From Rattus norvegicus (taxonomy: Eukaryota; Chordata; Mammalia; Rodentia; Muridae): 64,000 nucleotides of DNA. This document shows, piece by piece, positions 1 through 12,264 of this stretch. The DNA is taken from contig NC_086028.1 of NCBI RefSeq assembly GCF_036323735.1, positions 40,342,001 to 40,406,000 on the forward strand, given 5' to 3'. Under the pieces are notes generated by a model. That model saw only the letters and a program-made list of their open reading frames with translations. It did not search any database and was not told the origin of the DNA. A program made the translations under genes and the position numbers. Each line of letters starts with the position of its first letter. The stretch's first letter is position 1.

Positions 1-473
1 GATATGCAGAATATCTGATCTATCTAAGGGGCTGCAACTCACAGGTTGCAAAACACTGGTCCAGTCCCTGAGAATTATCATTCCTGTTGTTGATTATTGG
101 TCTGTGGAATGGGGAATGGGCTTCTGTGGGTCAGGTAGCCACTATCACTGAGTTGACCTTCCTGGAGCTTCCACCACCTCTGATTTTTTTTTTTTGAACT
201 TGATGTTGACAGACACTTGCTCCAGACACTGGGTGATGCCTCTGTAAGTCACATTGCCTTAGCCATCCAGTGGTACTGAGTCCTGGGGGAAAGTCACCAG
301 TGTACTGGGGACTCCTGGTATCACCAGGCTCTCTGGGGAACTTCCCTGAGAAAAGGAATGTGAAGGAACTCTGTGATCAGGATACCAGTGACTTCCCCAG
401 GCCAAGCCAGGGTCAGTACAAGTTTCCTAATTCCTGGATTTATGAACTGTATGGTGCTTCATTTGAATTGTCA
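1..473. other. Unassigned single-copy-like DNA
   Basis: No repeat or gene signature recognised apart from a short T run near 184-195. A 69-codon open frame at 270-479 has no recognisable domain and is judged to be chance. Confidence 0.4.
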
Positions 474-660
474 GTTTGATGTGACCTAGAATCATCTGGG
501 AGGGGGGGTCTCATTAAATAATTGACTCTATGAGTTTGGCTTGTGGATGTTTCTGTGAGGGATTATATTGATAAGTGAGGAGACCTTCCCACTGTGGCGG
601 CATGTTCTTGGATTGCATATGAGTTGATAAAGCAAGCAGAGTGTTATTAACATGTAGGCA
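474..660 (+). repeat. ERVL-MaLR-type LTR, left part
   Basis: Begins with the diverged rodent MaLR signature around 'gtgacctagaatcatctggg'. The LTR is interrupted by the B3 SINE at 663-905, and about 75 bp of similar sequence resumes after it (906-980). Assigned by eye; subfamily not determined. Confidence 0.45.
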
Positions 661-662
661 CT

Positions 663-692
663 TTTTCTAAAAAAGATTTTATTTTTATTTTT

Positions 693-740
<48 letters not shown>

Positions 741-905
741 TGTACACATGAATGCAGTGACTGCAAAGGCCAGAAGAGGGTGTTGAGCCCCTTGGAGCTA
801 GAGTTACAGGTGGTAGTGAGCTGTTTAACTCGGGTTCTGGGAAGCAAACGCAGGCCCTTCGCAAGAGTAGCACGTGCTCTTAATTGGTGAGCCATCTCTG
901 CAGGC
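663..905 (-). mobile_element. B3/B2-family SINE with microsatellite tail
   Basis: Read on the minus strand it starts with the B2/B3 head (a variant of 'gagatggctcac' followed by 'aagagcacgtgct') and carries the tRNA-derived B box ('gggttc'-like). It ends in an A/T-rich tail that has expanded into (TG)n at 695-738. It is inserted inside an older LTR. Confidence 0.8.
695..738. repeat. (TG)n microsatellite
   Basis: An uninterrupted alternating TG tract of about 22 units in the tail of the B3 element. Confidence 0.98.
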
Positions 906-984
906 CCTGGTCCTTGTTCTTGACTATGGCTATAATGTGATTGTTAGCTCTTGCTGCCCTGTCTTCCACACCATGATAGGCTGT

Positions 985-1327
985 GTGCTGGTTTGACTAT
1001 GGCTCAGGGAGTGGCACTATTAGGAGGTGTGGCCTTGTAGGAGTAGGCGTGGCCTGGCTGGAGGAAGTGTGTTATCATGGAAATGGGCTTTGAGACCCCC
1101 CTCCTAGCCACATGGAAGCCAGTCCTCTTTTAGCAGCCTTCAGGACCAGATGGAGAACTCTCAGCTCCTCCTGCACCATGCCTGCCTGGACACTGCCGTG
1201 CTCCTGCCTTGATAATAATGGGCTGAACCTCTGAACCTCCAAGCTGGCTCAATTAAATGTTGTCCTTATAAGAGTGGCCTTGGTCATGACATGCCTTCAC
1301 AGCAGTAAAATCTTCACTAAGACAGAG
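985..1327 (+). repeat. ERVL-MaLR-type LTR
   Basis: Contains the typical rodent MaLR order: 'gggagtggcactattagg', 'ctctcagctcctcctgcacc', 'aataatgggctgaacctctg', 'aattaaatgttgtccttat' (polyadenylation region), ending in 'tcactaagacag'. Noncoding solo LTR. Confidence 0.7.
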
Positions 1328-1620
1328 TGTAACTTGGAAAGGTGAGTCAAATGTGCCCTGCCCTCCTTAGGGCGGCCTCTGTCAAGGTGTTTCATCACAG
1401 CAATAGGAACCAATGGTGAGGAGGATGCTAAGACAGGGTGCCCTGCAGGACTCACACAGGGACGGCTCTTAAGCCCTTATATGAGGCAGGCATAGTGGAC
1501 ACAGCCACGTGGGGGTGGTGACATGTACATTTGGTGTCAAGAACTCTAAGTTTTCCACGTGGACTGCCGTATTTTTCACAGCAAAGTCAACCTGAAGCAC
1601 TAAAGCTCTACAGTGTTGCT

Positions 1621-1627
1621 TCCTATC

Positions 1628-1677
<50 letters not shown>

Positions 1678-1945
1678 TGTGTGTCTGAATGGAGGCCAGA
1701 GACACCTCAGGTGGTATTTCTGGTGTGCCCTCCACCTTGGATTTTGAAATACAATCTCCCACTGGCCTGGAACTTGCTACCTAGGGTACGCTGTCTAAAA
1801 TCAGTGAGCCCCAAGGATATGTCTGTCTCTGTCTCCTCAGCTTTGGGATTACCCTTCCCAGGCATTTATGTAAGTCTTGGGCATCTGACGTGGCTTACTA
1901 TGCTTACAAGGAAAAGTACTTTATTGGCTGAGCTATTTTCTTAAC
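1621..1945 (-). mobile_element. B4-type SINE with (TG)n tail
   Basis: On the minus strand a tRNA/ID-like head at about 1890-1945 is followed by a B1-like body ('gatatgtctgtctctgtctcctcag' read in reverse) and a (TG)n tail at 1635-1684. That order is the B4 (ID+B1) composite. Confidence 0.65.
1635..1684. repeat. (TG)n microsatellite
   Basis: About 25 TG units with one TTTG interruption near 1673. Confidence 0.95.
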
Positions 1946-2615
1946 TGAAACAGTGGTTTTTAATGGGAGATTGTGCTTTAAGTCAGAGGGACACGTGTTT
2001 AAGGTGGAGCTTAGGCCCCAGCATAAGCTAGCTGGGTTGGAAGGAGGGAATTTTCTGGCTAGAGAGCAATATGAGAATATTCTAGGGCTTTTTGGATTGC
2101 CCCATAAAGGTGCTGTGCGGTCCTGCCAAGAATGCTTGGCATAAGAGGTCTCTGCCACTGTGGACTAAAGTCTGTGCCCTGGCCTTCTCAGGCAGAAGAC
2201 ACTGGTATTGGCAGGCCCAGGGCAGGGAGGTGCCAAGTCAAGTTGGAAGCCAAGAGTTGCAGCTGAGATGACCACAGAGGTGGGGTGGTGAGCTGGGCAT
2301 GACTGGCTGTTTATACACAGGACCCATCTTCTAATTAGGTCTTGTAGCCTTGTCACTTGGGGTGAGAGAGGAGACTGCAAATTGCAGGATGCAGAGGTGA
2401 GATGATGGGAGGTGATGATTTCTCCATTGGGACTATCTGGGAATAGTGTCGAGATTGTCTGTGGTCTAATTATGGAGTTTCTAAAGGGATTGTCTACCAT
2501 CAGGAGGCAACGTGGGACAGGGGTGAGCATTTAGCCCCAGCATGGGTGAGCCTAGTTCAAGCTCTCTGCTACCATACACTAAGGTATAGAGTAGAAGGTG
2601 TCTTTCTTAGTTTCT
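1946..2615. other. Unassigned DNA
   Basis: No recognisable gene. The stretch 2000-2160 looks like a diverged repeat, but I could not assign it to a family. The 121-codon antisense frame at 2165-2530 shows no known domain. Confidence 0.35.
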
Positions 2616-2760
2616 AGCCCCAGCTTTCTTTTCTGTAACTCGGGAACAATGATAAATAAAACATGCTTCCTAAAGAGTCAGTAAGATGATGCGTTCGAAT
2701 TCTTCCCAAGACCCGATACAGTGGATAATCAAAGCATCAATAATCTTTAGGGAGGCTGTC
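2616..2760 (+). repeat. MIR relic (probable)
   Basis: 'ttctgtaactcgggaac' followed by 'gtcagtaagatgatgcg' resembles the 3' half of the mammalian-wide MIR consensus. Heavily diverged. Confidence 0.4.
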
Positions 2761-2861
2761 ACCCTCAGCTTCATCACCCTCATCCTGATGGTCGGAGTCA
2801 GGGGCTCTGAGCCCTGAGAGCCTTAATGGCTTCAGTTGGGTGTCAGCTAAGAAATAAGGGA

Positions 2862-3060
2862 AAGAGCATGCATGGTGGTGTACACCTGTAACCAGCACCG
2901 GGGAAATGGAGAGGGGCAGATGCCCGGGACTACCTGGCCAGCCAGCTGTGTTTGTGAACTTCAGGCATAGCTAGAGACCCCATCTCAAGAAATAAGGCGA
3001 AACGTGAGTGAGGAAGAAAGTCAACATTGACTTCTGGCCTCCACATGCATGCACACACAT
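2862..3060 (+). mobile_element. RSINE1/B4-type SINE
   Basis: B1-like start 'gcatggtggtgtacacctg', a middle 'gagaccccatctcaag', and the rodent 'tctggcctccacatgcatgc' end. It runs into the CA array that starts at 3124. Confidence 0.7.
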
Positions 3061-3118
3061 TTGTACATTGATCCATATGCATTCATGCAAAGAAGCACCT
3101 GCACCACACACACCACCC

Positions 3119-3123
<5 letters not shown>

Positions 3124-3175
<52 letters not shown>
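3124..3175. repeat. (CA)n microsatellite
   Basis: About 26 perfect CA units at the 3' end of the SINE upstream. Confidence 0.98.
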
Positions 3176-3367
3176 GTAAATCAGCAGAGATGAAAATGTC
3201 CCCTTCATTGATGTCACTTGAGTGGATACAGCCACAAAGCTTAGATAACACCTCCAGGAGGCACATGCCCACTTCTCGGCAGCTTCCTCCTGTTCACAGC
3301 AGGGGGATGGGCATGAGTCCTGCACAGGCCACCCTGCTGTTAATAGAGAAAACAAAAGGCTTGTACT

Positions 3368-3562
3368 ATTTTAAAAAGCTTTAAAATTTTATTTATTTTT
3401 ATTTTATGTGCATTGGTGTTTTGTCTGCATGTATGTCTGTGTGAGGATGTCAGATCCACTGGAAGGAGAGTTACAGACTGCCAGGTGGGTGCTGGGAATT
3501 GAACCAATGTCCTTTGGAAGGCCAGCCAAGTGCTCTCAACTGCTGGGCCATCTCTCCAGCCC
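3368..3562 (-). mobile_element. B2 SINE with target-site duplication
   Basis: The minus-strand head 'gggctggagagatggc' lies at the right end and an A-rich tail at the left. It is bounded by the direct repeat 'aaggcttgtact' at 3356-3367 and 3563-3574, the expected mark of L1-mediated insertion. Confidence 0.9.
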
Positions 3563-3722
3563 AAGGCTTGTACTCTTTATCCTTAATCCTCTCACAGAGA
3601 AGCAGTCCTCTCTGCTGGAGTCATGTGGGAAAGAGGGCTGGGGAGAGGCCTAGGAATTTATAATAATGAATGCCATTCTAAAGGGAAGAACCTATTGGGA
3701 ACAGGCAAGAAGGGACTGCTCC

Positions 3723-4653
3723 CGGAAGGGGCGGCACAGGTCTTCCTGGTTGCTGCCGCTGCAGAGAGCCCGTGGGCAGCACCCCACGAGCGAACTTGAG
3801 CCTCGGGACCACAGGTAAGACCAACTTTTCTGCTGCAAGAAAGATGCCTGGTGAGCTTGGGACACACGGAAGCAGAATTCCTCTAGGACCGGGCACGTTC
3901 TGTGTTTACCGGAAGTCCCACACCCTCGATCCCGGCCCGCAGCAGCTCTCTGCTCCCAGACCCTGCGAGAGAGAGACCCAACCGCCTGGTCAGGTGGGCA
4001 CTCCTGAGGCTGCAGAGCGGAAGAGACCACCAACACTGCTCACCCCTGCCCACATCCCTGGCCCAAGAGGAAACTGTATAAGGCCTCTGGGCTCCTGTCG
4101 GGGAGGGCCCAGGAGCGGCAGGACCCCTGCCAGAGACACCGCCGGACCCTGAAGGAAACAACCGGATAAACAGTTCTCTGCACCCAAATCCCGTGGGAGA
4201 GAGAGCTAAACCTTCAGAGAGGCAGACAAGCCTGGGAAACCAGAAGAGACTGCTCTCTGTACATACATCTCGGACGCCAGAGGAAAAAGCCAAAGACCAT
4301 CTGGAACCCTGGTGCACTAAAGCTCCCGGAAGGGGCGGCACAGGTCTTCCTGGTTGCTGCTGCTGCAGAGAGCCCGTGGGCAGCACCCCACGAGCGAACT
4401 TGAGCCTCGGGACCACAGGTAAGACCAACTTTTTTGCTGCAAGAAAGCTGCCTGGTGAACTCAAGACACAGGCCCACAGGAACAGCTGAACCTGTAGAGA
4501 GGAAAAACTACACGCCCGAAAGCAGAACACTCTGTCCCCATAACTGACTGAAAGAGAGGAAAACAGGTCTACAGCACTCCTGACACACAGGCTTATAGGA
4601 CAGTCTAGACACTGTCAGAAATAGCAGAACAAAGTAACACTAGAGATAATCTG
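3723..4653 (+). promoter_or_regulatory. L1 copy 1 5'UTR/promoter with duplicated block
   Basis: GC- and CpG-rich relative to its surroundings. A block of roughly 130 bp starting at 3723 ('cggaaggggcggcacagg') recurs at about 4327, some 600 bp away, including the segment 'gcagcaccccacgagcg'. The copy therefore has one complete unit preceded by a partial unit, analogous to the monomer arrangement of mouse L1 promoters. The promoter role is inferred from position and L1 biology. Confidence 0.8.
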
Positions 4654-5774
4654 ATGGCGAGAGGCAAGCGCAGGAACCCAAGCAACAGAAACCAAGACTA
4701 CATGGCACCATCGGAGCCCAATTCTCCCATCAAAACAAACATGGAATATCCAAACACACCAGAAAAGCAAGATCTAGTTTCAAAATCATTTTTGATCATG
4801 ATGCTGGAGGACTTCAAGAAAGACGTGAAGAACTCCCTTAGAGAACAAGTAGAAGCCTACAGAGAGGAATCGCAAAAATGCCTGAAAGAATTCCAGGAAA
4901 ACATAAATAAACAAGTAGAAGCCCATAGAGAGGAGACACAAAAATCCCTGAAAGAATTCCAGGAAAACACAATCAAACAGTTGAAGGAATTAAAAATGGA
5001 AATAGAAGCAATCAAGAAAGAACACATGGAAACAACCCTGGATATAGAAAACCAAAAGAAGAGACAAGGAGCTATAGATACAAGCTTCACCAACAGAATA
5101 CAAGAGATGGAAGAGAGAATCTCAGGAGCAGAAGATTCCATAGAAATCATTGACTCAACTGTCAAAGATAATGTAAAGCAGAAAAAGCTACTGGTCCAAA
5201 ACATACAGGAAATCCAGGACTCAATGAGAAGATCACACCTAAGGATAATAGGTATAGAAGAGAGTGAAGACTCCCAGCTCAAAGGACCAGTAAATATCTT
5301 CAACAAAATCATAGAAGAAAACTTCCCTAACCTAAAAAAGAGATACCCATAGGCATACAAGAAGCCTACAGAACTCCAAATAGATTGGACCAGAAAAGAA
5401 ACACCTCCTGTCACATAATAGTCAAAACACCAAACGCACAAAATAAAGAAAGAATATTAAAAGCAGTAAGGGAAAAAGGTCAAGTAACATATAAAGGCAG
5501 ACCTATCAGAATCACACCAGACTTCTCGCCAGAAACTATGAAGGCCAGAAGATCCTGGACTGATGTCATACAGACCCTAAGAGAACACAAATGCCAGCCC
5601 AGGTTACTGTATCCTGCAAAACTCTCAATTAACATAGATGGAGAAACCAAGATATTCCATGACAAAACCAAATTTACACAATATCTTTCTACAAATCCAG
5701 CACTACAAAGGATAATAAATGGTAAAGCCCAACATAAGGAGGCAAGTTATAACCTAGAAGAAGCAAGAAACTAA
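4654..5774 (+). pseudogene. L1 ORF1 (RNA-binding chaperone), frameshifted
   Basis: L1 ORF1 normally encodes a trimeric coiled-coil nucleic-acid chaperone that coats L1 RNA. Reading starts at MARGKRRNPSNRN. A long heptad-rich coiled coil follows, then the RRM-like core (SHLRIIGIEESEDSQLKG) and the C-terminal domain (RPIRITPDFSPETMKARRSW). An A run at 5334-5339 has six A where copies 2 and 3 have seven. The frame is lost there, stops at 5352, and the C-terminal part is open at 5385-5774 in another frame. The coiled coil carries two copies of a roughly 22-residue unit (REESQKCLKEFQEN / REETQKSLKEFQEN) where copy 2 has one. Confidence 0.93.
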
Positions 5775-5833
5775 TCATCTTGGCAACAAAACAAAGAGAA
5801 TGAAAGCACACAACCATAACCTCACATCCAAAT

Positions 5834-8800
5834 ATGAATATAACGGGAAGCAATAATCACTATTCCTTAATATCTCTCAACATCAATGGCCTCAACTCCC
5901 CAATAAAAAGACATAGATTAACAAACTGGATACGCAATGAGGACCCTGCATTCTGTTGCCTACAGGAAACACACCTCAGAGACAAAGACAGACATTACCT
6001 CAGAGTGAAAGGCTGGAAAACAATTTTCCAAGCAAATGGTCAGAAGAAGCAAGCTGGAGTAGCCATTCTAATATCAAATAAAATCAATTTTCAATTAAAA
6101 GTCATCAAAAAAGATAAGGAAGGACACTTCATATTCATCAAAGGAAAAATCCACCAAGATGAACTCTCAATCCTAAATATCTATGCCCCAAATACAAGGG
6201 CACCTACATATGTAAAAGAAACCTTACTAAAGCTCAAAACACACATTGCACCTCACACAATAATAGTGGGAGATTTCAACACCCCACTCTCATCAATGGA
6301 CAGATCATGGAAACAGAAATTGAACAGAGATGTAGACAGACTAAGAGAAGTCATGAGCCAAATGGACTTAACGGATATTTATAGAACATTCTATCCTAAA
6401 GCAAAAGGATATACCTTCTTCTCAGCTCCTCATGGTACTTTCTCCAAAATTGACCATATAATTGGTCAAAAAACGGGCCTCAACAGGTACAGAAAGATAG
6501 AAATAATCCCATGCATGCTATCGGACCACCACGACCTAAAACTGGTCTTCAATAACAATCAAGGAAGAATGCCCACATATACTTGGAAATTGAACAATGC
6601 TCTACTCAATGATAACCTGGTCAAGGAAGAAATAAAGAAAGAAATTAAAAACTTTTTAGAATTTAATGAAAATGAAGGTACAACATACCCAAACTTATGG
6701 GACACAATGAAAGCTGTGCTAAGAGGAAAACTCATAGCGCTGAGTGCCTGCAGAAAGAAACAGGAAAGAGCATATGTCAGCAGCTTGACAGCACACCTAA
6801 AAGCTCTAGAACAAAAAGAAGCACATACACCCAGGAGGAGTAGAAGGCAGGAAATAATCAAACTCAGAGCGGAAATCAAACAAGTAGAAACAAAAAGGAC
6901 CATAGAAAGAATCAACAGAACCAAAAGTTGGTTCTTTGAGAAAATCAACAAGATAGATAAACCCTTAGCCAGACTAATGAGAAGACACAGAGAGTGCGTC
7001 CAAATTAACAAAATCAGAAATGAAAAGGGAGACATAACAACAGATTCAGAGGAAATTCAAAAAATCATCAGATCTTACTTTAAAAACCTATATTCAACAA
7101 AATTTGAAAATCTTCAGGAAATGGATAATTTCCTAGACAGATACCAGGTACCGAAGTTAAATCAGGAACAGATAAACCAGTTAAACAACCCCATAACTCC
7201 TAAGGAAATAGAAGCAGTCATTAAAGGTCTCCCAACCAAAAAGAGCCCAGGTCCAGACGGGTTTAGTGCAGAATTCTACCAAACCTTCATAGAAGACCTC
7301 ATACCAATATTATCCAAACTATTCCACAAAATTGAAACAGATGGATCACTACCGAAAACCTTCTACGAAGCCACAATTACTCTTATACCTAAACCACACA
7401 AAGACACAACAAAGAAAGAGAACTTCAGACCAATTTCCCTTATGAATATCGATACAAAAATACTCAACAAAATTCTGGCAAACGGAATCCAAGAGCACAT
7501 CAAAACAATCATCCACCATGACCAAGTAGGCTTCATCCCAGGCATGCAGGGATGGTTTAATATACAGAAAACCATCAACGTGATCCATTATATAAACAAA
7601 CTGAAAGAACAAAACCACATGATCATTTCATTAGACGCTGAGAAAGCATTTGACAAAATTCAACACCCCTTCATGATAAAAGTCCTGGAAAGAATAGGAA
7701 TTCAAGGCCCATACCTAAACATAGTAAAAGCCATATACAGCAAACCAGTTGCTAACATTAAACTAAATGGAGAGAAACTCGAAGCAATCCCACTAAAATC
7801 AGGGACTAGACAAGGCTGCCCACTCTCTCCCTACTTATTCAATATAGTTCTTGAAGTTCTAGCCAGAGCAATCAGACAACAAAAGGATGTCAAGGGGATA
7901 CAGATCGGAAAAGAAGAAGTCAAAATATCACTGTTTGCAGATGATATGATAGTATATTTAAGTGATCCCAAAAGTTCCACCAGAGAACTACTAAAGCTGA
8001 TAAACAACTTCAGCAAAGTGGCTGGGTATAAAATTAACTCAAATAAATCAGAAGCCTTCCTCTACACAAAAGAGAAACAAGCCGAGAAAGAAATTAGGGA
8101 AATGACACCCTTCATAATAGACCCAAATAATATAAAGTACCTCAGTGTGACTTTAACCAAGCAAGTAAAAGATCTGTACAATAAGAACTACAAGACACTG
8201 AAGAAGGAAATTGAAGAAGACCTCAGAAGATGGAATGATCTCCCATGCTCATGGATTGGCAGGATTAATATAGTCAACATGGCCATTTTACCAAAAGCAA
8301 TCTACAGATTCAATGCAATCCCCATCAAAATACCAATCCAATTCTTCAAAGAGTTAGACAGAACAATTTGCAAATTCATCTGGAATAACAAAAAACCCAG
8401 GATAGCTAAAGCTATCCTCAACAATAAAAGGACTTCAGGGGGAATCACTATCCCTGAACTCAAGCAGTATTACAGAGCAATAGTGATAAAAACTGCATGG
8501 TATTGGTACAGAGACAGACAGATAGACCAATGGAATAGAATTGAAGACCCAGAAATGAACCCACACACCTATGGTCACTTGATTTTTGACAAAGGAGCCA
8601 AAACCATCCAATGGAAAAAAGATAGCATTTTCAGCAAATGGTGCTGGTTCAACTGGAGGTCAACATGTAGAAGAATTCAGATCGATCCATGCTTATCACC
8701 CTGTACAAAGCTTAAGTCCAAGTGGATCAAGGACCTCCACATCAAACCAGACACACTCAAACTAATAGAAGAAAACCTAGGGAAGCATCTGGAACACATG

Positions 8801-9658
8801 GGCACTGGAAAAAATTTCCTAAACAAAACACCAATGGCTTACGCTCTAAGATCAAGAATCGACAAATGGGATCTCATAAAACTGCAAAGCTTCTGTAAGG
8901 CAAAGGACACTGTGGTTAGGACAAAACGGCAACCAACAGATTGGGAAAAGATCTTTACCAATCCTACAACAGATAGAGGCCTTATATCCAAAATATACAA
9001 AGAACTCAAGAAGTTAGACCGCAGGGAAACAAATAACCCTATTAAAAATGGGGTTCAGAGCTAAACAAAGAATTCACAGCTGAGGAATGCCGAATGGCTG
9101 AGAAACACCTAAAGAAATGTTCAACATCTTTAGTCATAAGGGAAATGCAAATCAAAACAACCCTGAGATTTCACCTCACACCAGTGAGAATGGCTAAGAT
9201 CAAAAACTCGGGACAGCAGATGCTGGCGAGGATGTGGAGGAAGAGGAACACTCCTCCATTGTTGGTGGGATTGCAAACTGGTACAACCATTCTGGAAATC
9301 AGTCTGGAGAATCCTCAGAAAATTGGACATTGAACTGCCTGAGGATCCAGCTATACCTCTCTTGGGCATATACCCAAAAGATGCCCCAACATATAAAAAA
9401 GACACATGCTCCACTATGTTCATTGCAGCCTTATTTATAATAGCCAGAAGCTGGAAAGAACCCAGATGCCCTTCAACAGAGGAATGGATACAGAAAATGT
9501 GGTACATCTACACAATGGAATATTACTCAGCTATCAAAAACAACGACTTTATGAAATTCGTAGGCAAATGGTTGGAACTGGAAAACATCATCCTGAGTGA
9601 GCTAACCCAATCACAGAAAGACATACATGGTATGCACTCATTGATAAGTGGCTATTAG
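5834..9658 (+). pseudogene. L1 ORF2 (endonuclease-reverse transcriptase), broken near C terminus
   Basis: Open for 1076 codons (5834-9064), with the apurinic-type endonuclease motifs (LQETH, GDFNT, LSDHH) and reverse-transcriptase motifs (GTRQGCPLSP, LFADDM). An A run at 9044-9048 has five A instead of the six in copy 3, which ends the reading at 9064. A further 2-base deficit at about 9208-9213 (ctcgggac against ctcaggtgac) restores the original frame, which runs open to 9658. The region between the lesions, just before the cysteine-rich domain, is therefore lost from the main product. The retained endonuclease and RT motifs look undamaged. Confidence 0.94.
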
Positions 9659-10384
9659 CCCAAATGCTTGAATTACCCTAGATGCCTAGAGCAAATGAAA
9701 CTCAAGACGGATGATCAAAATGTGAATGCTTCACTCCTTCTTTAAAAGGGGAACAAGAATACCCTTGGCAGGGAAGAGAGAGGCAAAGATTAAAACAGAG
9801 ACTGAAGGAACACCCATTCAGAGTCTGCCCCACATGTGGCCCATACATATATAGCCACCCAATTAGACAAGATGGATGAAGCAAAGAAGTGCAGACCGAC
9901 AGGAGCCGGATGTAGATCGCTCCCGAGAGACACAGCCAGAATACAGCAAATACAGAGGCGAATGCCAGCAGCAAACCACTGAAGTGAGAATAGGACCCCC
10001 GTTGAAGGAATCAGAGAAAGAACTGGAAGAGCTTGAAGGGGCTCGACACTCCATATGTACAACAATGCCAAGCAACCAGAGCTTCCAGGGACTAAGCCCC
10101 TACCCAAAGACTATACATGGACTGACCCTGGACTCTGACCTCATAGGTAGCAATGAATATCCTAGTAAGAGCACCAGTGGAAGGGGAAGCCCTGGGTCCT
10201 GCTAAGACTGAACCCCCAGTGAACTAGACTGGTGGGGGGAGGGTGGCAATGGGGGGAGGGTTGGGAGGGGAACACCCATAAGGAAGGGGAGGGGGGAGGG
10301 GGATGTTTGCCCGGATACCGGGAAAGGGAATAACACTCGAAATGTATATAAGAAATACTCAAGTTAATAAATAAAAAAAAAAAA
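9659..10384 (+). other. L1 copy 1 3'UTR with G-rich tract and A tail
   Basis: Noncoding tail of the element. It contains a G-rich polypurine tract (about 10230-10305, several runs of four or more G), conserved in rodent L1 and known to be able to form quadruplexes, then 'gaaatgtatataag', overlapping AATAAA signals (about 10366-10375) and an A tail ending at the target duplication. Confidence 0.9.
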
Positions 10385-10400
10385 AAGAAGGGACTGCTCC

Positions 10401-10825
10401 ACCCTTCACAAGTCACCTGTCTCATGCTAACAAAACAGAGATGCGCCTGGCAAAGTTGATGTTTGATCATTTAACATTGCTTTCCCTTTAAAAAAGTCAT
10501 TGTCAGAAATAACTATATTGTAATCAGATAGAGACATTGTTCTTATTAAATCTTTAGGTTAAAAAAACACAATTTGACAGTGAAAATGCTTTCATTAAAG
10601 TTACTACTCAAATGTAGCCATAGTTCACATCCAATTTAAAATTTTCAGTTATCAAACTTATCACCCCTTGCATTTTGTACTCTGTTGCACTGTTTTCAGC
10701 TTAAAATCTCAATCAAAATGTTGGCAGTCAAACGGAAGAACAGAGTGGAGTCATCTTAACTTCCGTTTTCCTTATTTACAATCTCATGCTGCCAAGGCAA
10801 TGGTGGATTTCAAGATACTAATTTT
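10401..10825. other. Unassigned AT-rich DNA
   Basis: Right-hand flank of L1 copy 1. No recognisable repeat or exon. Confidence 0.4.
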
Positions 10826-11034
10826 TAAAGACAGGTTCTTATATACTGCAGACTGGCCTCAAGCTCCCTATGGAGGTGACAATCACCCTGAACTGATCTT
10901 CCTGCCTCTATATCCCTGTGCTGGAATTACAAGCCTGTTCACCAGGCCCAGTGTATGAGGTGCTACGGATTGAACCCAGAGTTCTTGTTTGCTAGGCTAA
11001 TGCTTTCCCAACCGAGCTACATCCCCTGTCCCCA
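10826..11034 (-). mobile_element. B4-type SINE
   Basis: On the minus strand an ID-like head ('gctcggttgggaaagc' type, right end) is followed by a B1-like body ('actggcctcaagctccctat' as seen on the plus strand). Moderately diverged. Confidence 0.65.
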
Positions 11035-11286
11035 AAAGTTGTTGTTTAAACCCACAGGTGACTGGAGCAGTGCCTGAAGTTAACTCAAGTGTATTTCCTA
11101 TCTTCACAAATTTACCCTCGATACATGGGGCTTGCCATATAACTCTATAAAATTCGACAGCAACTTTTGCAATTGTTCAGAACTTAACCTGACTGATGTT
11201 GAGTCAATCATGTGCTTTTATGTATGAATTTTGTTACATGTTGATAATAGATTGACTTCTGGTCACTTAAAAAAAGAGGTGATTAT

Positions 11287-11446
11287 GAGGCTGGGACGAC
11301 TCTTGCTGCTCTTGCAGAGGTCGAGTTTGGGTCTCAGCGTGCATGCCAGATAAGTTCATAAGCACCTTTAACTATGATTTCCGGATCCTGTAGGTATGCA
11401 CACATATGGTACTCCACACATAAAGGAAAATAAAAATTAATAAATG
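11287..11446 (+). mobile_element. B3-like SINE, diverged
   Basis: 'ggctgggacgactcttgctg' / 'cttgcagaggtcgagtttgg' is a damaged B2/B3 head and B box, followed by 'tccggatcctgtaggtatgc' and an A-rich end. Confidence 0.5.
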
Positions 11447-12264
11447 ACTATGGTTTTGAAATTCTCTACAGAGAATGTGTGTCCTCATGGCTGTGCCAGG
11501 ACAGATTGCTCTTGTGAAAACTTCTCTAGGCTGGGTGTCAGGATACCTGGGCTCTTCTTGTCTCATATCAGCATCTGGCCCACCCACCTCAGTCCTTCTC
11601 TAGCTTTTATTTCCCTAAGTGTAAATTCAAGGAATTGACCTGGGACACCACCAGAGTTTCTTTGCTGCCCCAAACTCCGGAGAAGTCATGCTTCATCGGG
11701 AAAGGCAAACCAGAAGCACATTTAGAACCCAAGCCTGTCTTCTCTCAGGGAGCATGTATGATTTACAAAGAGGACCACCCCCCAAACGAAGATCATCTGC
11801 CTTTGCTTTATGTCACAACCCTGGTGTGCCTGACTCCTGTTATTCTGAATGGCTGCAAGTAACATGGGGGGAATTTCCAGGCCGATTTGTCAGGAAAAAA
11901 AAAAAACCTGTGAGCTGTCAGGGAGGCTGATGGTTTGGAGGTGCATTCCCAGGGCACCCACTGTGCACAGGATGTGGTGTCCGCTTGATATTAGCATGCT
12001 GCAAATTCTAGCACTGTTTTCAGAGGCAGAAGCTGTGTTCAAGGTTATGGCCTTGGTGGGCTTTGAGCTCAGGCTGTGACTTGACTGTATTTTGCGATTG
12101 TAAACTCTGTGGGAAGAGTGAGAGATGTGAACTGTTGATTTCCTCCAAACTTTGGGTCTCTGTTCTGGGCTGGCTGTATCCAGGAAAGAATGTTACTAGG
12201 ATTTCAGGAATGGCCTGCAGGAAGGCAGTATCTAGCCTGTTGTAGGTCTTTCTGGATTACGATG
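11447..12264. other. Unassigned DNA
   Basis: Several short open frames but no domain, splice pattern or repeat that I recognise. Confidence 0.35.

Larger units (their letters stand above)
3723..10384 (+). mobile_element. L1 copy 1: full-length rat-type LINE-1, both ORFs broken
   Basis: An autonomous-type non-LTR retrotransposon: 5'UTR promoter (3723-4653), ORF1 (4654-5774), ORF2 (5834-9658) and 3'UTR with polypurine tract and A tail (9659-10384). It is bounded by a 16-bp target-site duplication, 'aagaagggactgctcc', at 3707-3722 and 10385-10400. ORF1 has a 1-base deletion and ORF2 has two small deletions, so this copy should not be mobile by itself. Its 5' end starts about 200 bp further upstream in the 5'UTR repeat unit than the other two copies. 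Confidence 0.97.

Noticed and set aside
528..895. Short open frames on both strands rich in His-Thr or Cys-Val repeats
   Set aside because: They are translations of (TG)n/(CA)n arrays; the same happens at every dinucleotide array in the window.
3883..4530. 215-codon antisense frame over the L1 5'UTR (also 19985-20641)
   Set aside because: It recurs in all L1 5'UTR copies because that region is GC-rich and stop-poor. No domain is seen. Some L1s have antisense transcripts, but nothing here supports a protein.
4857..5441. Antisense frames of 60-194 codons opposite L1 ORF1 and ORF2
   Set aside because: Shadows of the coding strand; they repeat at the same place in each copy.
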